From: Lachnospiraceae bacterium
GTDB lineage: Bacteria; Bacillota; Clostridia; Lachnospirales; Lachnospiraceae
Direction of reading: 5' to 3'
Length of the DNA: 64,000 nt
Assembly: GCA_017521605.1 (NCBI GenBank)
Contig: JAFXCD010000045.1
Location: forward strand, 248,001-312,000
How positions within the stretch are numbered: the stretch's first letter is position 1; every line of letters begins with the position of its first letter. Positions 48,628-57,138 of this stretch are shown here, in pieces. Under the pieces are notes generated by a model. That model did no database searches, was not told the DNA's origin, and was given only the letters and a program-made list of their open reading frames with translations. A program made the translations under genes and the position numbers.

Positions 48628-50091
48628 ATGAAAATACGCTGGAACAATCGTTATGTAAAATGGAGTTGTACCATAATAATTACATTTTGCATTTGTTTAT
48701 TATTTTTCTATCTTTTGTTTTTTGGCAATAATATAAAACTTGCTTTCAGCAATGCATATAAAGTCTTAATGCCAATACTTTTTGGTTGTATTATGGCCTA
48801 TCTATTAACACCTACCATCAACTGGTTAGAAAAGCGTATCTTAAATCCCATTTTGCAAAAAATCAAAATAAAGAAAAAGGATAAATTGAAACCATACATC
48901 CGAGCTATTAGTATCATTCTAACATCTCTTTTATATTATTTTATAATCAGAATGATAATTACAATGTTATTATCTCAGATTGTTCCCAGTTTACAGAATT
49001 TACTAAATAATTTTGATAATTACTGGTTTAATTTTCAGATTTGGATAAAAGAGCTACTAACTAAGCGTCCTGAATGGTTAGATACAATATTTGCTAATAA
49101 TCCTAAGATAGAAGAGCAGATTCTTTCTGTTATAAGCAACTATTCAAATGAGCTTACCGGATATTTAGATAAAGCATTAGTTTTATTATCAAAATCCGGC
49201 GAATTATTAAAGACTGTTTCCGTAAGTATCTTTAATGTAGTTAAGGTATTATGGAATTTTGTTTTAGGTTTTATCATAGCAATATATTTATTAGCAAATA
49301 AAGAACGTTATTCTAATCAGGCTAAAAAGATCATTTACGCTTTTTGGGAGAGAGATAAGGCAAATATATTAATTAATAATTTTCGTTTTGCACACAATAC
49401 TTTTATTGGCTTTATCATCGGAAAAGTTATTGACTCTATTATAATAGGTTGCTTATGCTTCTGTGGTACTTCATTAATGAACACTCCTTATGCAGCACTA
49501 GTAAGTGTTGTTATAGGTGTAACAAACGTAATTCCGTTTTTTGGACCATTTTTAGGTGCTATACCTTGTTTGATTTTAATTATTGTCGTAGATCCTACAC
49601 ATCCGTTGAATTTTGTGTATTTTGCCATATTTATCCTTTTCCTGCAACAATTGGATGGTAATTTCATAGGTCCTAAGATATTAGGTGATTCGACTGGTTT
49701 ATCCAGCTTCTGGGTTATTTTTGCAATCACATTATTTGGTGGAGTAATGGGTATACCAGGCATGATAATTGGTGTGCCAGTATTTGCAATTATTTATGCT
49801 GCCATAAAATCTCATGTTAATGAACGTCTTTATAAAAAGGAATTTAAAACTCATACAGAAGATTATCATAATATTGAATGTATTGATAATGATGGATATC
49901 ATTATTATGACTTTACAGAAACGCGTACTGATAAGAATTTTCATTCAGGAAGTAAATACATCAGCAATATAGAAGAGTGGAATTATCGTTATAACGTTCG
50001 CAACAATCATGAGACTATAATAGATTCTGATAAAGATGCTTTAGACAAAACAACCGATATTAAAATTGAAACTACAAAGAGAGAAGATTAA
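48628..50091 (+). CDS. AI-2E family transporter (PF01594-type permease)
   Basis: 487 residues with about eight membrane helices: paired N-terminal helices to about 60, another at about 90-115, then a cluster from about 200 to 395. The conserved core is ISAVIG-like (VIGVTNVIPFFGPFLGAIPCLILI) plus DGNFIGPKILGDSTGLSSFWVIFAITLFGG. A hydrophilic 90-residue C-terminal tail rich in Tyr, Asp and Asn follows. Substrate unknown: members export AI-2, Na+ or others. Confidence 0.9.
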   Translation: MKIRWNNRYVKWSCTIIITFCICLLFFYLLFFGNNIKLAFSNAYKVLMPILFGCIMAYLLTPTINWLEKRILNPILQKIKIKKKDKLKPYIRAISIILTSLLYYFIIRMIITMLLSQIVPSLQNLLNNFDNYWFNFQIWIKELLTKRPEWLDTIFANNPKIEEQILSVISNYSNELTGYLDKALVLLSKSGELLKTVSVSIFNVVKVLWNFVLGFIIAIYLLANKERYSNQAKKIIYAFWERDKANILINNFRFAHNTFIGFIIGKVIDSIIIGCLCFCGTSLMNTPYAALVSVVIGVTNVIPFFGPFLGAIPCLILIIVVDPTHPLNFVYFAIFILFLQQLDGNFIGPKILGDSTGLSSFWVIFAITLFGGVMGIPGMIIGVPVFAIIYAAIKSHVNERLYKKEFKTHTEDYHNIECIDNDGYHYYDFTETRTDKNFHSGSKYISNIEEWNYRYNVRNNHETIIDSDKDALDKTTDIKIETTKRED

Positions 50092-50098
50092 TTAATTT

Positions 50099-50548
50099 AT
50101 GAAATTTGTAATACAACGTGTCCAACATGCCAGTGTTAAAGTAGATGGGCAAATAATTGGTTCAATTAATAAGGGACTATTGGTTTTCATTGGAGTTACA
50201 CATACTGATACAAAAATGGTTGCGGATAAAATGATTAAAAAATTAGTAAACATGCGTATCTTCAAAGATGAAAATAATAAAACAAACTTAGCTTTACATG
50301 ATGTAAATGGACAACTATTATTAATTTCTCAATTTACATTATATGCTGATTGCAAAAAAGGTAATAGACCTTCATTTGTAAATGCCGGTTCTCCTGATAT
50401 AGCAAATGATTTATATAAATATATTATTAAAAGCTGTAAGGAATATGTACCTGTAGTTGAAGAAGGTAGCTTTGGAGCAGATATGAAAATAGAGTTACTA
50501 AATGATGGACCTTTTACAGTCATTCTTGATTCAGATGATTTATATTAA
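50099..50548 (+). CDS. dtd: D-aminoacyl-tRNA deacylase
   Basis: 149 residues: MKFVIQRVQHASVKVDGQIIG, the catalytic region LLISQFTLYADCKKGNRPSF, and AxFGADM as EGSFGADMKIELLNDGPFTVILD. Frees D-amino acids from mischarged tRNA. Start 7 bp after the transporter stop. The Tn7-like element lies 135 bp downstream. Confidence 0.95.
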   Translation: MKFVIQRVQHASVKVDGQIIGSINKGLLVFIGVTHTDTKMVADKMIKKLVNMRIFKDENNKTNLALHDVNGQLLLISQFTLYADCKKGNRPSFVNAGSPDIANDLYKYIIKSCKEYVPVVEEGSFGADMKIELLNDGPFTVILDSDDLY

Positions 50549-50611
50549 TACAAAATGACTTCTTTACATTGCTTTAAGAGATTTTATAGTCTTTTCTAAT
50601 ATAGAAGATTG

Positions 50612-50655
50612 CAACCAACTATTCGCAAAACACAAGTTTAACGAATAGTTGGTTG
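50612..50655 (+). terminator. Inverted repeat / terminator after dtd
   Basis: Perfect 14-bp stem CAACCAACTATTCG / CGAATAGTTGGTTG with a 16-nt loop, then TATAATTT. Poor T-run, so termination is plausible but not certain. It lies outside the transposon, 28 bp left of its end. Confidence 0.6.
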
Positions 50656-50677
50656 TATAATTTATCCTCTCATACAT

Positions 50678-50682
50678 GTTAT
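50678..50682. repeat. Target-site duplication, left copy (GTTAT)
   Basis: GTTAT immediately before the left TGT. The identical GTTAT is at 57139-57143 immediately after the right ACA. Five base pairs is the Tn7-family duplication length. Confidence 0.88.
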
Positions 50683-50730
50683 TGTACATTAGGAAAACTT
50701 TCAAAATGTTTTTGGTAAAACTTTCAAAAT
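50683..50730 (+). repeat. Transposon left end: terminal repeat plus second TnsB-type site
   Basis: The terminal repeat 50683-50707 begins TGTACATTAGG and continues AAAACTTTCAAAAT. A second copy lies directly behind it at 50707-50730, containing GGTAAAACTTTCAAAAT (50714-50730). The same 17-mer occurs inverted at the right end, so these are probably TnsB binding sites. Confidence 0.88.
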
Positions 50731-50868
50731 AATACCACTCACTTTATCTTCATACATTTCCATATATTGAATATAAATAAATCATAACAATGTTTATTCA
50801 TAAAAACACCGCTGAAGACCGTGTTTCAGAAAAATTCAATAGAGAAAATCACAGCTAAAATATTATAA
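50731..50868. other. Transposon left-end interior, no gene seen
   Basis: AT-rich DNA between the left-end repeats and the nuclease-gene terminator. Contains a short dyad ACACCGCTGAAGACCGTGT (50806-50824). No open frame with a ribosome site. Possible further degenerate TnsB sites cannot be assigned by eye. Confidence 0.4.
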
Positions 50869-50902
50869 AAATAGTCTTGTAGCAAAAGCAACAAGACTAT
50901 TT
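50869..50902 (-). terminator. Terminator of the cargo nuclease gene
   Basis: Perfect 12-bp stem AAATAGTCTTGT / ACAAGACTATTT with a 10-nt loop. On the minus strand it begins three bases after the nuclease stop and is followed by TTTTATAAT. Confidence 0.88.
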
Positions 50903-50905
50903 CAA

Positions 50906-51688
50906 TTAAATCAACTGTAATAAATCAGATTCGGCTTCAGTGTACTCGTCTTCTGTGTAATCTAAATCCAAAATATCTTCTTTAGAATAACCCTTTTTAA
51001 TCATTTTTACAATTTTTTCGACATTATTCTTCTTTACCTCAATATCAATATACTTTTGCATTACTTCACACACGATACGAACACCTCCTTCTGTTTCTTT
51101 CAGTCGTTTTACTTCCGATGACAATGCTGGAAATTTACTGTTTTTAACTTCCTTCTTAGTGAAACATGACATTAATTCTGCAATATCTGTTCCATCGTCA
51201 ACTACAGTATTCACAAAAATTTCATGCAATCCGTCATCGATGATTTCCCCTGTCTCTCTTAGGACTTTCTCAACATGATATATTGTCTTATTTCCCTTTA
51301 AAAAGTCAAACTCGGAAATATAAACAATATAGAGTTCAAGTACATCCTCAAATGTTGTTCCAGGCTCCGAATCCTTTACCGTAATGCTAGAAGCATTGAA
51401 TCGCGCTCTCTTTAAATGATTATCATTATCAGAACGCTGTACTTCAATATTTACTTTAGCACCACTTCCTAGTACACATAAAGCATCCAGCCTTACAGAT
51501 CTACCGTACAGATTTCTCTCATCTGACTGCGTAACTACACTGGTAACAATCAGGTTTTCATCCTCCATAATAGTCCGCAACATCTCCTGACAAACTTCAA
51601 CATTTTGAGCCAAGACCTCAAAAAAAACATCATCAATAGGTCTTAGGCCGCGTACTTTCTCCTTTTTCTGCTGTTCTGTCAATCCCAT
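50906..51688 (-). CDS. Rpn-like PD-(D/E)XK nuclease family protein (transposon cargo)
   Basis: About 260 residues from ATG 51688 (MGLTEQQKKEKVRGLRPI), with AAGGAG nine bases upstream; an in-frame start at 51757 would read through the leader. N-terminal GLRPIDDVFFEVLAQN, then the nuclease core YGRSVRLDALCVLGSGAKV and NIEVQR, i.e. D-x(n)-E-x-Q of the PF12784/Rpn group. Members are called PD-(D/E)XK nuclease family transposases. Rpn proteins are DNA nucleases that raise recombination. The acidic C-terminal tail (YSKEDILDLDYTEDEY) is common in clostridial copies. Carried inside the Tn7-like element; whether it aids the element, defends the host or is a passenger is unknown. Confidence 0.85.
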   Translation of the reverse strand: MGLTEQQKKEKVRGLRPIDDVFFEVLAQNVEVCQEMLRTIMEDENLIVTSVVTQSDERNLYGRSVRLDALCVLGSGAKVNIEVQRSDNDNHLKRARFNASSITVKDSEPGTTFEDVLELYIVYISEFDFLKGNKTIYHVEKVLRETGEIIDDGLHEIFVNTVVDDGTDIAELMSCFTKKEVKNSKFPALSSEVKRLKETEGGVRIVCEVMQKYIDIEVKKNNVEKIVKMIKKGYSKEDILDLDYTEDEYTEAESDLLQLI

Positions 51689-51735
51689 AATACAACTCCT
51701 TTCCCTGCATACGCAGTATAAAATATATTCATAAA

Positions 51736-51860
51736 CAGGGAAAGTCTTTAAGGACATCCCTGATTACGTTCCAGGGACTATCCCTATTATCGGCAGATAA
51801 GACATCTGCCCTCCTTCCTTCACTCTCTCTTACGAAAGCTCTCTGCAGAATTACTTCTGC
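51736..51860 (-). other. Hairpin-rich leader of the cargo nuclease gene
   Basis: Four well-paired hairpins follow one another: CAGGGA/TCCCTG with GTC/GAC (51736-51762), AGGGA/TCCCT (51773-51785), GGCAGAT/ATCTGCC (51792-51810) and GCAGAA/TTCTGC (51845-51860). The stretch is clearly more GC-rich than its surroundings. It would be the 5' UTR of the nuclease mRNA. Such packed structure without coding capacity suggests a structured RNA or a remnant of a smaller mobile unit. No known RNA family is claimed. Confidence 0.55.
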
Positions 51861-52006
51861 TACACTGTCGTACTGGAAATCCATTCACCAAAAAGGAGAA
51901 GAATACCCAGCAGACTCTTTAAATCATATATAGTATTTACATTATTATATTATCATATTATATTAAAAGTTGCAATGATACTGGTAAAATATATATTTTC
52001 ATATGT
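51861..52006. other. Gap between nuclease leader and tniQ, no gene seen
   Basis: AT-rich after 51910, with TATAAT-like strings on the minus strand that could be the nuclease promoter. No terminator with a clear T-run is visible for the tniQ transcript. Confidence 0.35.
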
Positions 52007-53377
52007 TTATAGGTGTATTTCTTGTTCGCATCTATAAATTTCCACTCTATTCTTATAATAAAAAACCACATACTGAGGGACCTTCCAAATCTCAGGTGTT
52101 AGTGTATTAATAAACTTATACTCTAATTTGATAATATTATTTAGCATCATATACTCTGCTTGATTTATTAAATTGTATAATAGGTCTTTCATTATAGGAT
52201 AAACTATATATTGAGAAGCTCTTGTAGGACTATATTTATAAAATTCCGTTAATTCATGAAAATAGCCTAGCTCATTATATGTTGATAATCCAAAGCTCAC
52301 TTGTGACGAAGTCTTTTTCCAATGTTTACTGTTGGTTGTAAATATATTATCAGCAGAAGCTGCACCGGTTACAGCTTGATATGCAAATGCTATAGCATAT
52401 TTATGTACATTCTTTTTATTTATCACAGTATCGTGTCTTAGTTTATTTAAACAAGATATTGTGGCTTTCCAATCATTTAGATCAGTATAGAAATCGCGAA
52501 TTAACTCACTCATAATTTCCATGAGACACCAACCAAGGGAATCTCCTTTTAAAATGTTTTGATTTTCACAATCTTTTTTTATGAATAGCTCTTTGTGATA
52601 ATTTACTGCATTATCAAAACTCCCTTCTAGCAAATTATTTTTCCACCAGCCTTCTTCTATGACATATTTCGCATAACATTTCATAAAATTATCTACTAAT
52701 AAAGTATTATCGTTTTCAATATTCTCTTTGTTTATCGTTCTAATACACTCACATCCCTGCAGACTTATTCTATCTTGTAACAGAAATATTTTTTGATATA
52801 ATCTATTTGTACTATCATAGCACCTATTATAATGGATATTTTTAATAGGCATAAGAAAAATATAGCTACTTGAAATAATCTCATTTGAAGCCCTTCTTTG
52901 AATATATTGTGTTAATTCTTCTTTGATTTTCTGGTTCTTAATGAGATATTCTGTTTTTACCTCTGCGAATTCATAGGTACCACTCTGGGAAGCGTTTAAT
53001 TTTTCTTCCGGAATTTCTGTTAGTTTGCAATTATGAAGAAAACAGTAGTCTATTCCTTTTATTTCGTGAAGCAATGAATGATATCCATATTTCATACATT
53101 TTATACACATTTTATGTGCTTCAATTCTACCAATATTAGTAAAATTTGATGCATATAAATGCTTGTATTGACCATTAAAATGTGGCATATGTATATAAAA
53201 GTGTTTTGGCAAATCTCCACATGTTATAGAGTGTCTAAGGGTTATATTATGTCGAACTGTTGACCATGACAAACCATTAAGATAACAAAACTTTGCAATT
53301 CTGCTCCACCTAGATTCATAAGGTAGACAATATTCATCTTTCCATGTGTAAGATACTATTATATTATTAAGTCTCAT
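52007..53377 (-). CDS. TniQ/TnsD-family target-selection protein
   Basis: 456 residues. The N-terminal TniQ signature is YCLPYESRWSRIAKFCYLNGL. A zinc finger at about 91-115 has C91-x2-C94 in MCIKCMKYGYHSLLHEI, then C112 and H115. A long helical C-terminal half follows, with little similarity I can place. TnsD-type proteins bind a fixed chromosomal site and recruit TnsC; length falls between short TniQ (about 400) and Tn7 TnsD (508). Last gene of the tns operon, 37 bp after tnsC. No second TniQ or TnsE is present, so this protein probably sets the only target pathway. Confidence 0.88.
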   Translation of the reverse strand: MRLNNIIVSYTWKDEYCLPYESRWSRIAKFCYLNGLSWSTVRHNITLRHSITCGDLPKHFYIHMPHFNGQYKHLYASNFTNIGRIEAHKMCIKCMKYGYHSLLHEIKGIDYCFLHNCKLTEIPEEKLNASQSGTYEFAEVKTEYLIKNQKIKEELTQYIQRRASNEIISSSYIFLMPIKNIHYNRCYDSTNRLYQKIFLLQDRISLQGCECIRTINKENIENDNTLLVDNFMKCYAKYVIEEGWWKNNLLEGSFDNAVNYHKELFIKKDCENQNILKGDSLGWCLMEIMSELIRDFYTDLNDWKATISCLNKLRHDTVINKKNVHKYAIAFAYQAVTGAASADNIFTTNSKHWKKTSSQVSFGLSTYNELGYFHELTEFYKYSPTRASQYIVYPIMKDLLYNLINQAEYMMLNNIIKLEYKFINTLTPEIWKVPQYVVFYYKNRVEIYRCEQEIHL

Positions 53378-53414
53378 ATATTATCTTTGTATTTATATTA
53401 TTGCTTACAACAAT

Positions 53415-54386
53415 TTACATTTGTGATATCACAAAACCACTATCTATAATACTTTGCTTCCATTCTTCTATTGTTGGATGGTACATTTCATTTCCAAACA
53501 CACCATAACGTTTTAAACAATATAAAACTGTATCCATAAAATACTTCATTAAGATATGATCTGAATGAATCTTATTCTCACTTTTTACACACTCAAATGC
53601 TTTCCATAAATCCGTAGCGTATGCCGATAATCGCATGCCATCCTGATATGCAAGAGGAAAGAATAGTTTTGACAATATTATTTCATTGTCGAAACCATCA
53701 ATTCTAATTGGTTTATCAATACTAGCCATACATATTGCGGCATCACGTTGATTTGTTATTCCCCAAAATTCAAACTCGTTTACCATAAATCGTAATACAA
53801 TCTGCTTTTTTCCTGCAATAATGTATCCCGACTTTTGTTGTTTTAATTCATCTGTTCCAAAAAGGAAAACTGTAAAAAGTATATCTTGTAAATTTAATTC
53901 ATTATATATATCAATTAACCATACATATTCTTTATCAGAAAGTAGATATGCTTCATCAATAAATAAAATTGCTCTTCGATACTTCGTATCTAATGCATCA
54001 GCAATAATTCTATTTACAAGTCTTTGTCGCATTTGTACCGCCGTTCCTCTATGAGGATCTTCATGTCCAATTGCAGCCAATAAACTAGCATAGAAAGTTT
54101 TTTGCGTAGGTACATGATCCGTTGCTGTAAAAGTATATATTGGTAACTGCAGGCTATACTTTTCTTTAAGATGTGTAGATATGTACCTTATTGCTCTGGT
54201 TTTTCCCACACGAGCTTCACCGTAAACAATAGCACCACAATCATTCATTGAAATCCATTCTTCAACCTTAGTTTGAAGGTCAAGTATTGATTTTGTAGGA
54301 ATTGTATATTGAATAGAGCCTAAATATCTTTCTAATTCGGCAATATCAAATGTTGATTTTTGTAAGAGTTCATTACCTGCAATCAT
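53415..54386 (-). CDS. tnsC: TnsC/TniB-type AAA+ transposition regulator
   Basis: 323 residues. Walker A GAIVYGEARVGKTRAIRYIS (GEARVGKT at about 56-63), Walker B RRAILFIDEAYLL (about 138-149), a sensor-like FLFGTDELKQQKSGY and a C-terminal helical part. Connects the target-bound TniQ with the TnsAB transposase. Its start overlaps the tnsB stop by 4 bp. Confidence 0.92.
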   Translation of the reverse strand: MIAGNELLQKSTFDIAELERYLGSIQYTIPTKSILDLQTKVEEWISMNDCGAIVYGEARVGKTRAIRYISTHLKEKYSLQLPIYTFTATDHVPTQKTFYASLLAAIGHEDPHRGTAVQMRQRLVNRIIADALDTKYRRAILFIDEAYLLSDKEYVWLIDIYNELNLQDILFTVFLFGTDELKQQKSGYIIAGKKQIVLRFMVNEFEFWGITNQRDAAICMASIDKPIRIDGFDNEIILSKLFFPLAYQDGMRLSAYATDLWKAFECVKSENKIHSDHILMKYFMDTVLYCLKRYGVFGNEMYHPTIEEWKQSIIDSGFVISQM

Positions 54387-56284
54387 ATCAATCCTCTCCT
54401 GTATGCTTCTTCAATAGAAAGTGAATCAATTAAATCCATTTCTTCTTTTGTATAAGTAGTTGTGTTATTTACACTAATATCTGGTTTAAATTTAATTGGT
54501 TCTGAAGGAGTCATATTTCTATAATTTTTACCCATTTCACGCTCTGCAATTGCTGATTTTGTTCGTTCACGTCTACTCTTTAACGCATTTTTTCTCAACT
54601 CGTCTTCATATAGCGATAAATCCGGAGAAAATACATTATTAGTTTCTTTATTCCTATTTTTTCGTGCTAGAGCTTCTTTATGCGTCCGTAAAGAATGTGG
54701 TCTTTTCCCCCATTCCCCTGTCGCAATCAGGTTTGCTATAAATACTCCATTTTCATCGTATAAATCTAAATGACTTACATCAGCAGGGTTTATCTCAATT
54801 AAAACCCTTTTGCCAATCATATCCATTGAAATTTTTCTATCATATGCGTGATATTTGGTTCCCAAATATGTAATGTGTGGTTTGCTTCCTGTGGAATAAC
54901 CGCCCCTAAGAATTTTTGCTTCTGTAAAATGTGTTAACTTATCTATATCATAATGCATTGATTCTGGAATTATATTAGGGTACATACCAGCTTGACGTAT
55001 ACGCCTTTCCATCACTTGCAAAGGTGATTGATTTTCAAGTGATGAATGCGCACTATTATTATATTCGGCAATCAGATATTCTAAAAGTTCGCAAATATCA
55101 GTAAATGTAATCCGATACTTAACAGTTTCCTTTTCAGGTTCATTTCTTTTTGTATCATTTATATTACTTCCGGTTGTTCCTGGTAAACGGTGAAATCCTC
55201 CGTTCTCAAGTGTTTTAAAAAATCGCTCTATTATCCCTCTGGTTTCCGGAGTTGCTACAGAGCCAAAGTTTACACTGCATTTCACATTATTTAACAGCTT
55301 ATCTAAAGTATTTTTTGCCAGATGAGATTTGGCATTATCAAGCATAAGCATATCAAAAGTGGCCCATTCAATCTCTGGAAATGCCAATGAAGGAAAGCCA
55401 CCATTTTTAGGATAACTAAAGCCATTATGAGTAAACGCTATTTTTTCATGTGGTACTATTGCATTATGAACTGCCATTAGTATGTCGTATTGATTATAAT
55501 TTTCATATGGGGATATTGAGTATCCTATGATTGTCCTTGTCGCAACATCTATTGCGGCAATAAGCCATGCTCTAGAGGCTGGCATCCTTATTAGTTCTCC
55601 ATGTTCATTTTCTACTTCTACCGTATATAGCATATCAATTTTATGGCCATCAATCTGTATTATTCCATATGGGTTTAATGCTGAGATGTTATTACTTTCG
55701 CCGAAACCAGTGCTTTCAAAACGTTGTCTAATTTCTATGCGTTCTCGCTTAATTGCTTGCTTTTGATTTTCTAACGCCGCCTGTTTTATATATGTATACA
55801 AAATATCATATCCATTATCTTTTAATGTGAATGGATATTCATAATCTTGTATTCCCATCTGTCTGCATTCAGCAACAAATTTGGTGTGTAATGTTCTAAT
55901 TGTCATATTCTTTTCAAGAGTATATTTCTTATCACCAAAATAGTTACCTAAAACAAATTCTTCTAATGACGGATGTTGTAAAAAGAGTTTTTGCAATTTT
56001 CCAATGGTTTTTACATTCTGTTTATTGGGAATAAGCGCTGCATAACCTATTTGTTCCATATTTTTATCAAATAACATACATTTTCTTACATGACGTATCA
56101 CTTCGGAACTTGAAATACCGGTTAGTTCAGATATTGTTTTTAATGAGACACCATCAATATATAAATCTACAGCTTTTTTTCTGTTTTCAAATTTATTGCG
56201 TGATTCTTCTGAAATAGCATCAATTTTAACATTTCTCCATTGTTCTCTATTTAATCTTAGTTCAAGAAGGTCTATTTTTGCCAT
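54383..56284 (-). CDS. tnsB: TnsB-type DDE transposase
   Basis: 633 residues, of the same general size as Tn7 TnsB. An N-terminal helix-turn-helix (about 35-67, LYIDGVSLKTISELTGISSSEVIRHV) is followed by an RNase H-fold catalytic core with Asp212 in IIQIDGHKID, Asp316 in MLMLDNAKSH and Glu353 in RGIIERFFKTLE. A Mu-type beta-barrel follows (YHAYDRKISMDMIGKRVLIEINP) and a charged C-terminal tail for TnsC contact. Binds the end repeats and joins 3' ends to target. Overlaps tnsA by 13 bp. Confidence 0.94.
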   Translation of the reverse strand: MAKIDLLELRLNREQWRNVKIDAISEESRNKFENRKKAVDLYIDGVSLKTISELTGISSSEVIRHVRKCMLFDKNMEQIGYAALIPNKQNVKTIGKLQKLFLQHPSLEEFVLGNYFGDKKYTLEKNMTIRTLHTKFVAECRQMGIQDYEYPFTLKDNGYDILYTYIKQAALENQKQAIKRERIEIRQRFESTGFGESNNISALNPYGIIQIDGHKIDMLYTVEVENEHGELIRMPASRAWLIAAIDVATRTIIGYSISPYENYNQYDILMAVHNAIVPHEKIAFTHNGFSYPKNGGFPSLAFPEIEWATFDMLMLDNAKSHLAKNTLDKLLNNVKCSVNFGSVATPETRGIIERFFKTLENGGFHRLPGTTGSNINDTKRNEPEKETVKYRITFTDICELLEYLIAEYNNSAHSSLENQSPLQVMERRIRQAGMYPNIIPESMHYDIDKLTHFTEAKILRGGYSTGSKPHITYLGTKYHAYDRKISMDMIGKRVLIEINPADVSHLDLYDENGVFIANLIATGEWGKRPHSLRTHKEALARKNRNKETNNVFSPDLSLYEDELRKNALKSRRERTKSAIAEREMGKNYRNMTPSEPIKFKPDISVNNTTTYTKEEMDLIDSLSIEEAYRRGLI

Positions 56285-56943
56285 AACGACACCTCCGTTT
56301 TCAGTGAAAATGGTTGGCTATTTATGTTCATATCTATTATTCCCTTTTCGTACATATAACATAAATGGTCTAACTCAAAGTTAAGTGGTAGTAAATCATT
56401 ATGAGCTAGCTGTTCTATCGTTAATTTATCGCATTGTTTCAGTGCGTTTATTATTCGTGGATTATAAAACATTTCTTCACGAGGAGTATATCTACGAAGA
56501 CGTGCGGCTATAATGTTTGCGTTATTCAAGAAGAACCTTCCTGTTATAATTGTTTTTTCTGTTCTGACAACAAAATCAATGTTGTTGTCTTTGCACCACA
56601 GTTCTTCTCTTCGGATTTGTTCCTGTGAGCGGAGTGCTGCTTCATTAAATCCCTGTAGTTCTGAGTTGTATTTGACTTCTTGTAACTCTTCTCTTCCATC
56701 CCTGTATTTAACCCACATATCGAAAATAGCATGTCTCAACTGGTTATCTTGAATAATTTCTATTTTCAATGGTTGTTCACAAAATTTTTCTACTTCAGGA
56801 TTGATTTCTAAACTAAGAAAATTATAGTATTCTAAATTTGAATAGAAATGACAAATTCTATGTATCTTGCTACTGTATACTGCATAGTAATTGTTTCCAT
56901 AATGTGTACTTCTTGGAATTTCGATTGGTGTTGTGAAATTCAT
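56272..56943 (-). CDS. tnsA: TnsA-type endonuclease
   Basis: 223 residues. Restriction-endonuclease fold with Glu38 (FYSNLEYYNFL), Asp75 (HAIFDMWVKY) and the QEVK motif at 88-91, matching the E-D-K triad of Tn7 TnsA. The C-terminal winged part contains EQLAHNDLLPL. Cleaves the 5' strands so that transposition is cut-and-paste. Shorter than Tn7 TnsA (273). GGGAGAATT lies before ATG 56943. First gene of the operon, nearest the right end. Confidence 0.93.
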   Translation of the reverse strand: MNFTTPIEIPRSTHYGNNYYAVYSSKIHRICHFYSNLEYYNFLSLEINPEVEKFCEQPLKIEIIQDNQLRHAIFDMWVKYRDGREELQEVKYNSELQGFNEAALRSQEQIRREELWCKDNNIDFVVRTEKTIITGRFFLNNANIIAARLRRYTPREEMFYNPRIINALKQCDKLTIEQLAHNDLLPLNFELDHLCYMYEKGIIDMNINSQPFSLKTEVSLWQK

Positions 56944-57077
56944 ATAATTCTCCCATTTTTATTTTTTAACAAATACCAATGTTTATTTGCATCTTTTTCC
57001 TAATTATACTTATATTTTGATATTATTGCAAATTATATTGGCAAAATAATCAAAAATGGTTTATAATTATAAATATT
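56944..57077. other. Right-end interior with tns promoter region
   Basis: No gene. On the minus strand a TATAAT-like -10 (TATAATTAGG, around 57002-57011) lies upstream of tnsA and is the likely operon promoter. Imperfect AT-rich strings may include degenerate TnsB sites. Confidence 0.4.
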
Positions 57078-57100
57078 AAAAGCCCAATATATGGGCTTTT
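57078..57100. terminator. Hairpin just inside the transposon right end
   Basis: Perfect 9-bp stem AAAAGCCCA / TGGGCTTTT with loop ATATA; symmetrical, so it can terminate on either strand. It lies between the terminal repeat and tnsA and would block read-through from the neighbouring gene into tns. Confidence 0.82.
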
Positions 57101-57113
57101 AAACTATATCAAT

Positions 57114-57138
57114 ATTTTGAAAGTTTTACCAATTTACA
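57114..57138 (-). repeat. Transposon right-end terminal repeat
   Basis: Reads ATTTTGAAAGTTTTACC then AATTTACA on the plus strand, the inverse of the left end with three mismatches in 25. Only one clear TnsB-type copy here, against two at the left. Confidence 0.9.

Larger units (their letters stand above)
50683..57138. mobile_element. Complete Tn7-like transposon (tnsA-tnsB-tnsC-tniQ)
   Basis: 6,456 bp bounded by 25-bp imperfect inverted repeats (22/25 identical) beginning TGT and ending ACA, and by a GTTAT duplication. The transposition genes run leftward from the right end in the order tnsA, tnsB, tnsC, tniQ. One cargo gene (Rpn-like nuclease at 50906) and a hairpin-rich segment occupy the left third. 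All four proteins are full length with catalytic residues intact, so the element may be active. No CRISPR array, cas gene or resistance gene is present. The element lies between dtd and a 75-residue protein gene. Confidence 0.93.

Noticed and set aside
49449-49661. Cys-rich small protein inside the AI-2E transporter
   Set aside because: Overlapping alternative frame of a well-conserved membrane protein; composition explained by hydrophobic codons.
50612-50655. Part of the transposon left end
   Set aside because: The 14-bp inverted repeat lies outside the GTTAT/TGT boundary and has no counterpart at the right end; better read as the dtd terminator.
50683-57138. CRISPR-associated (CAST-type) transposon
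   Set aside because: TnsABC plus TniQ raised the possibility, but no direct-repeat array, no cas12k and no cas5/6/7/8 gene is present. The left third holds only a Rpn-like nuclease and hairpins.
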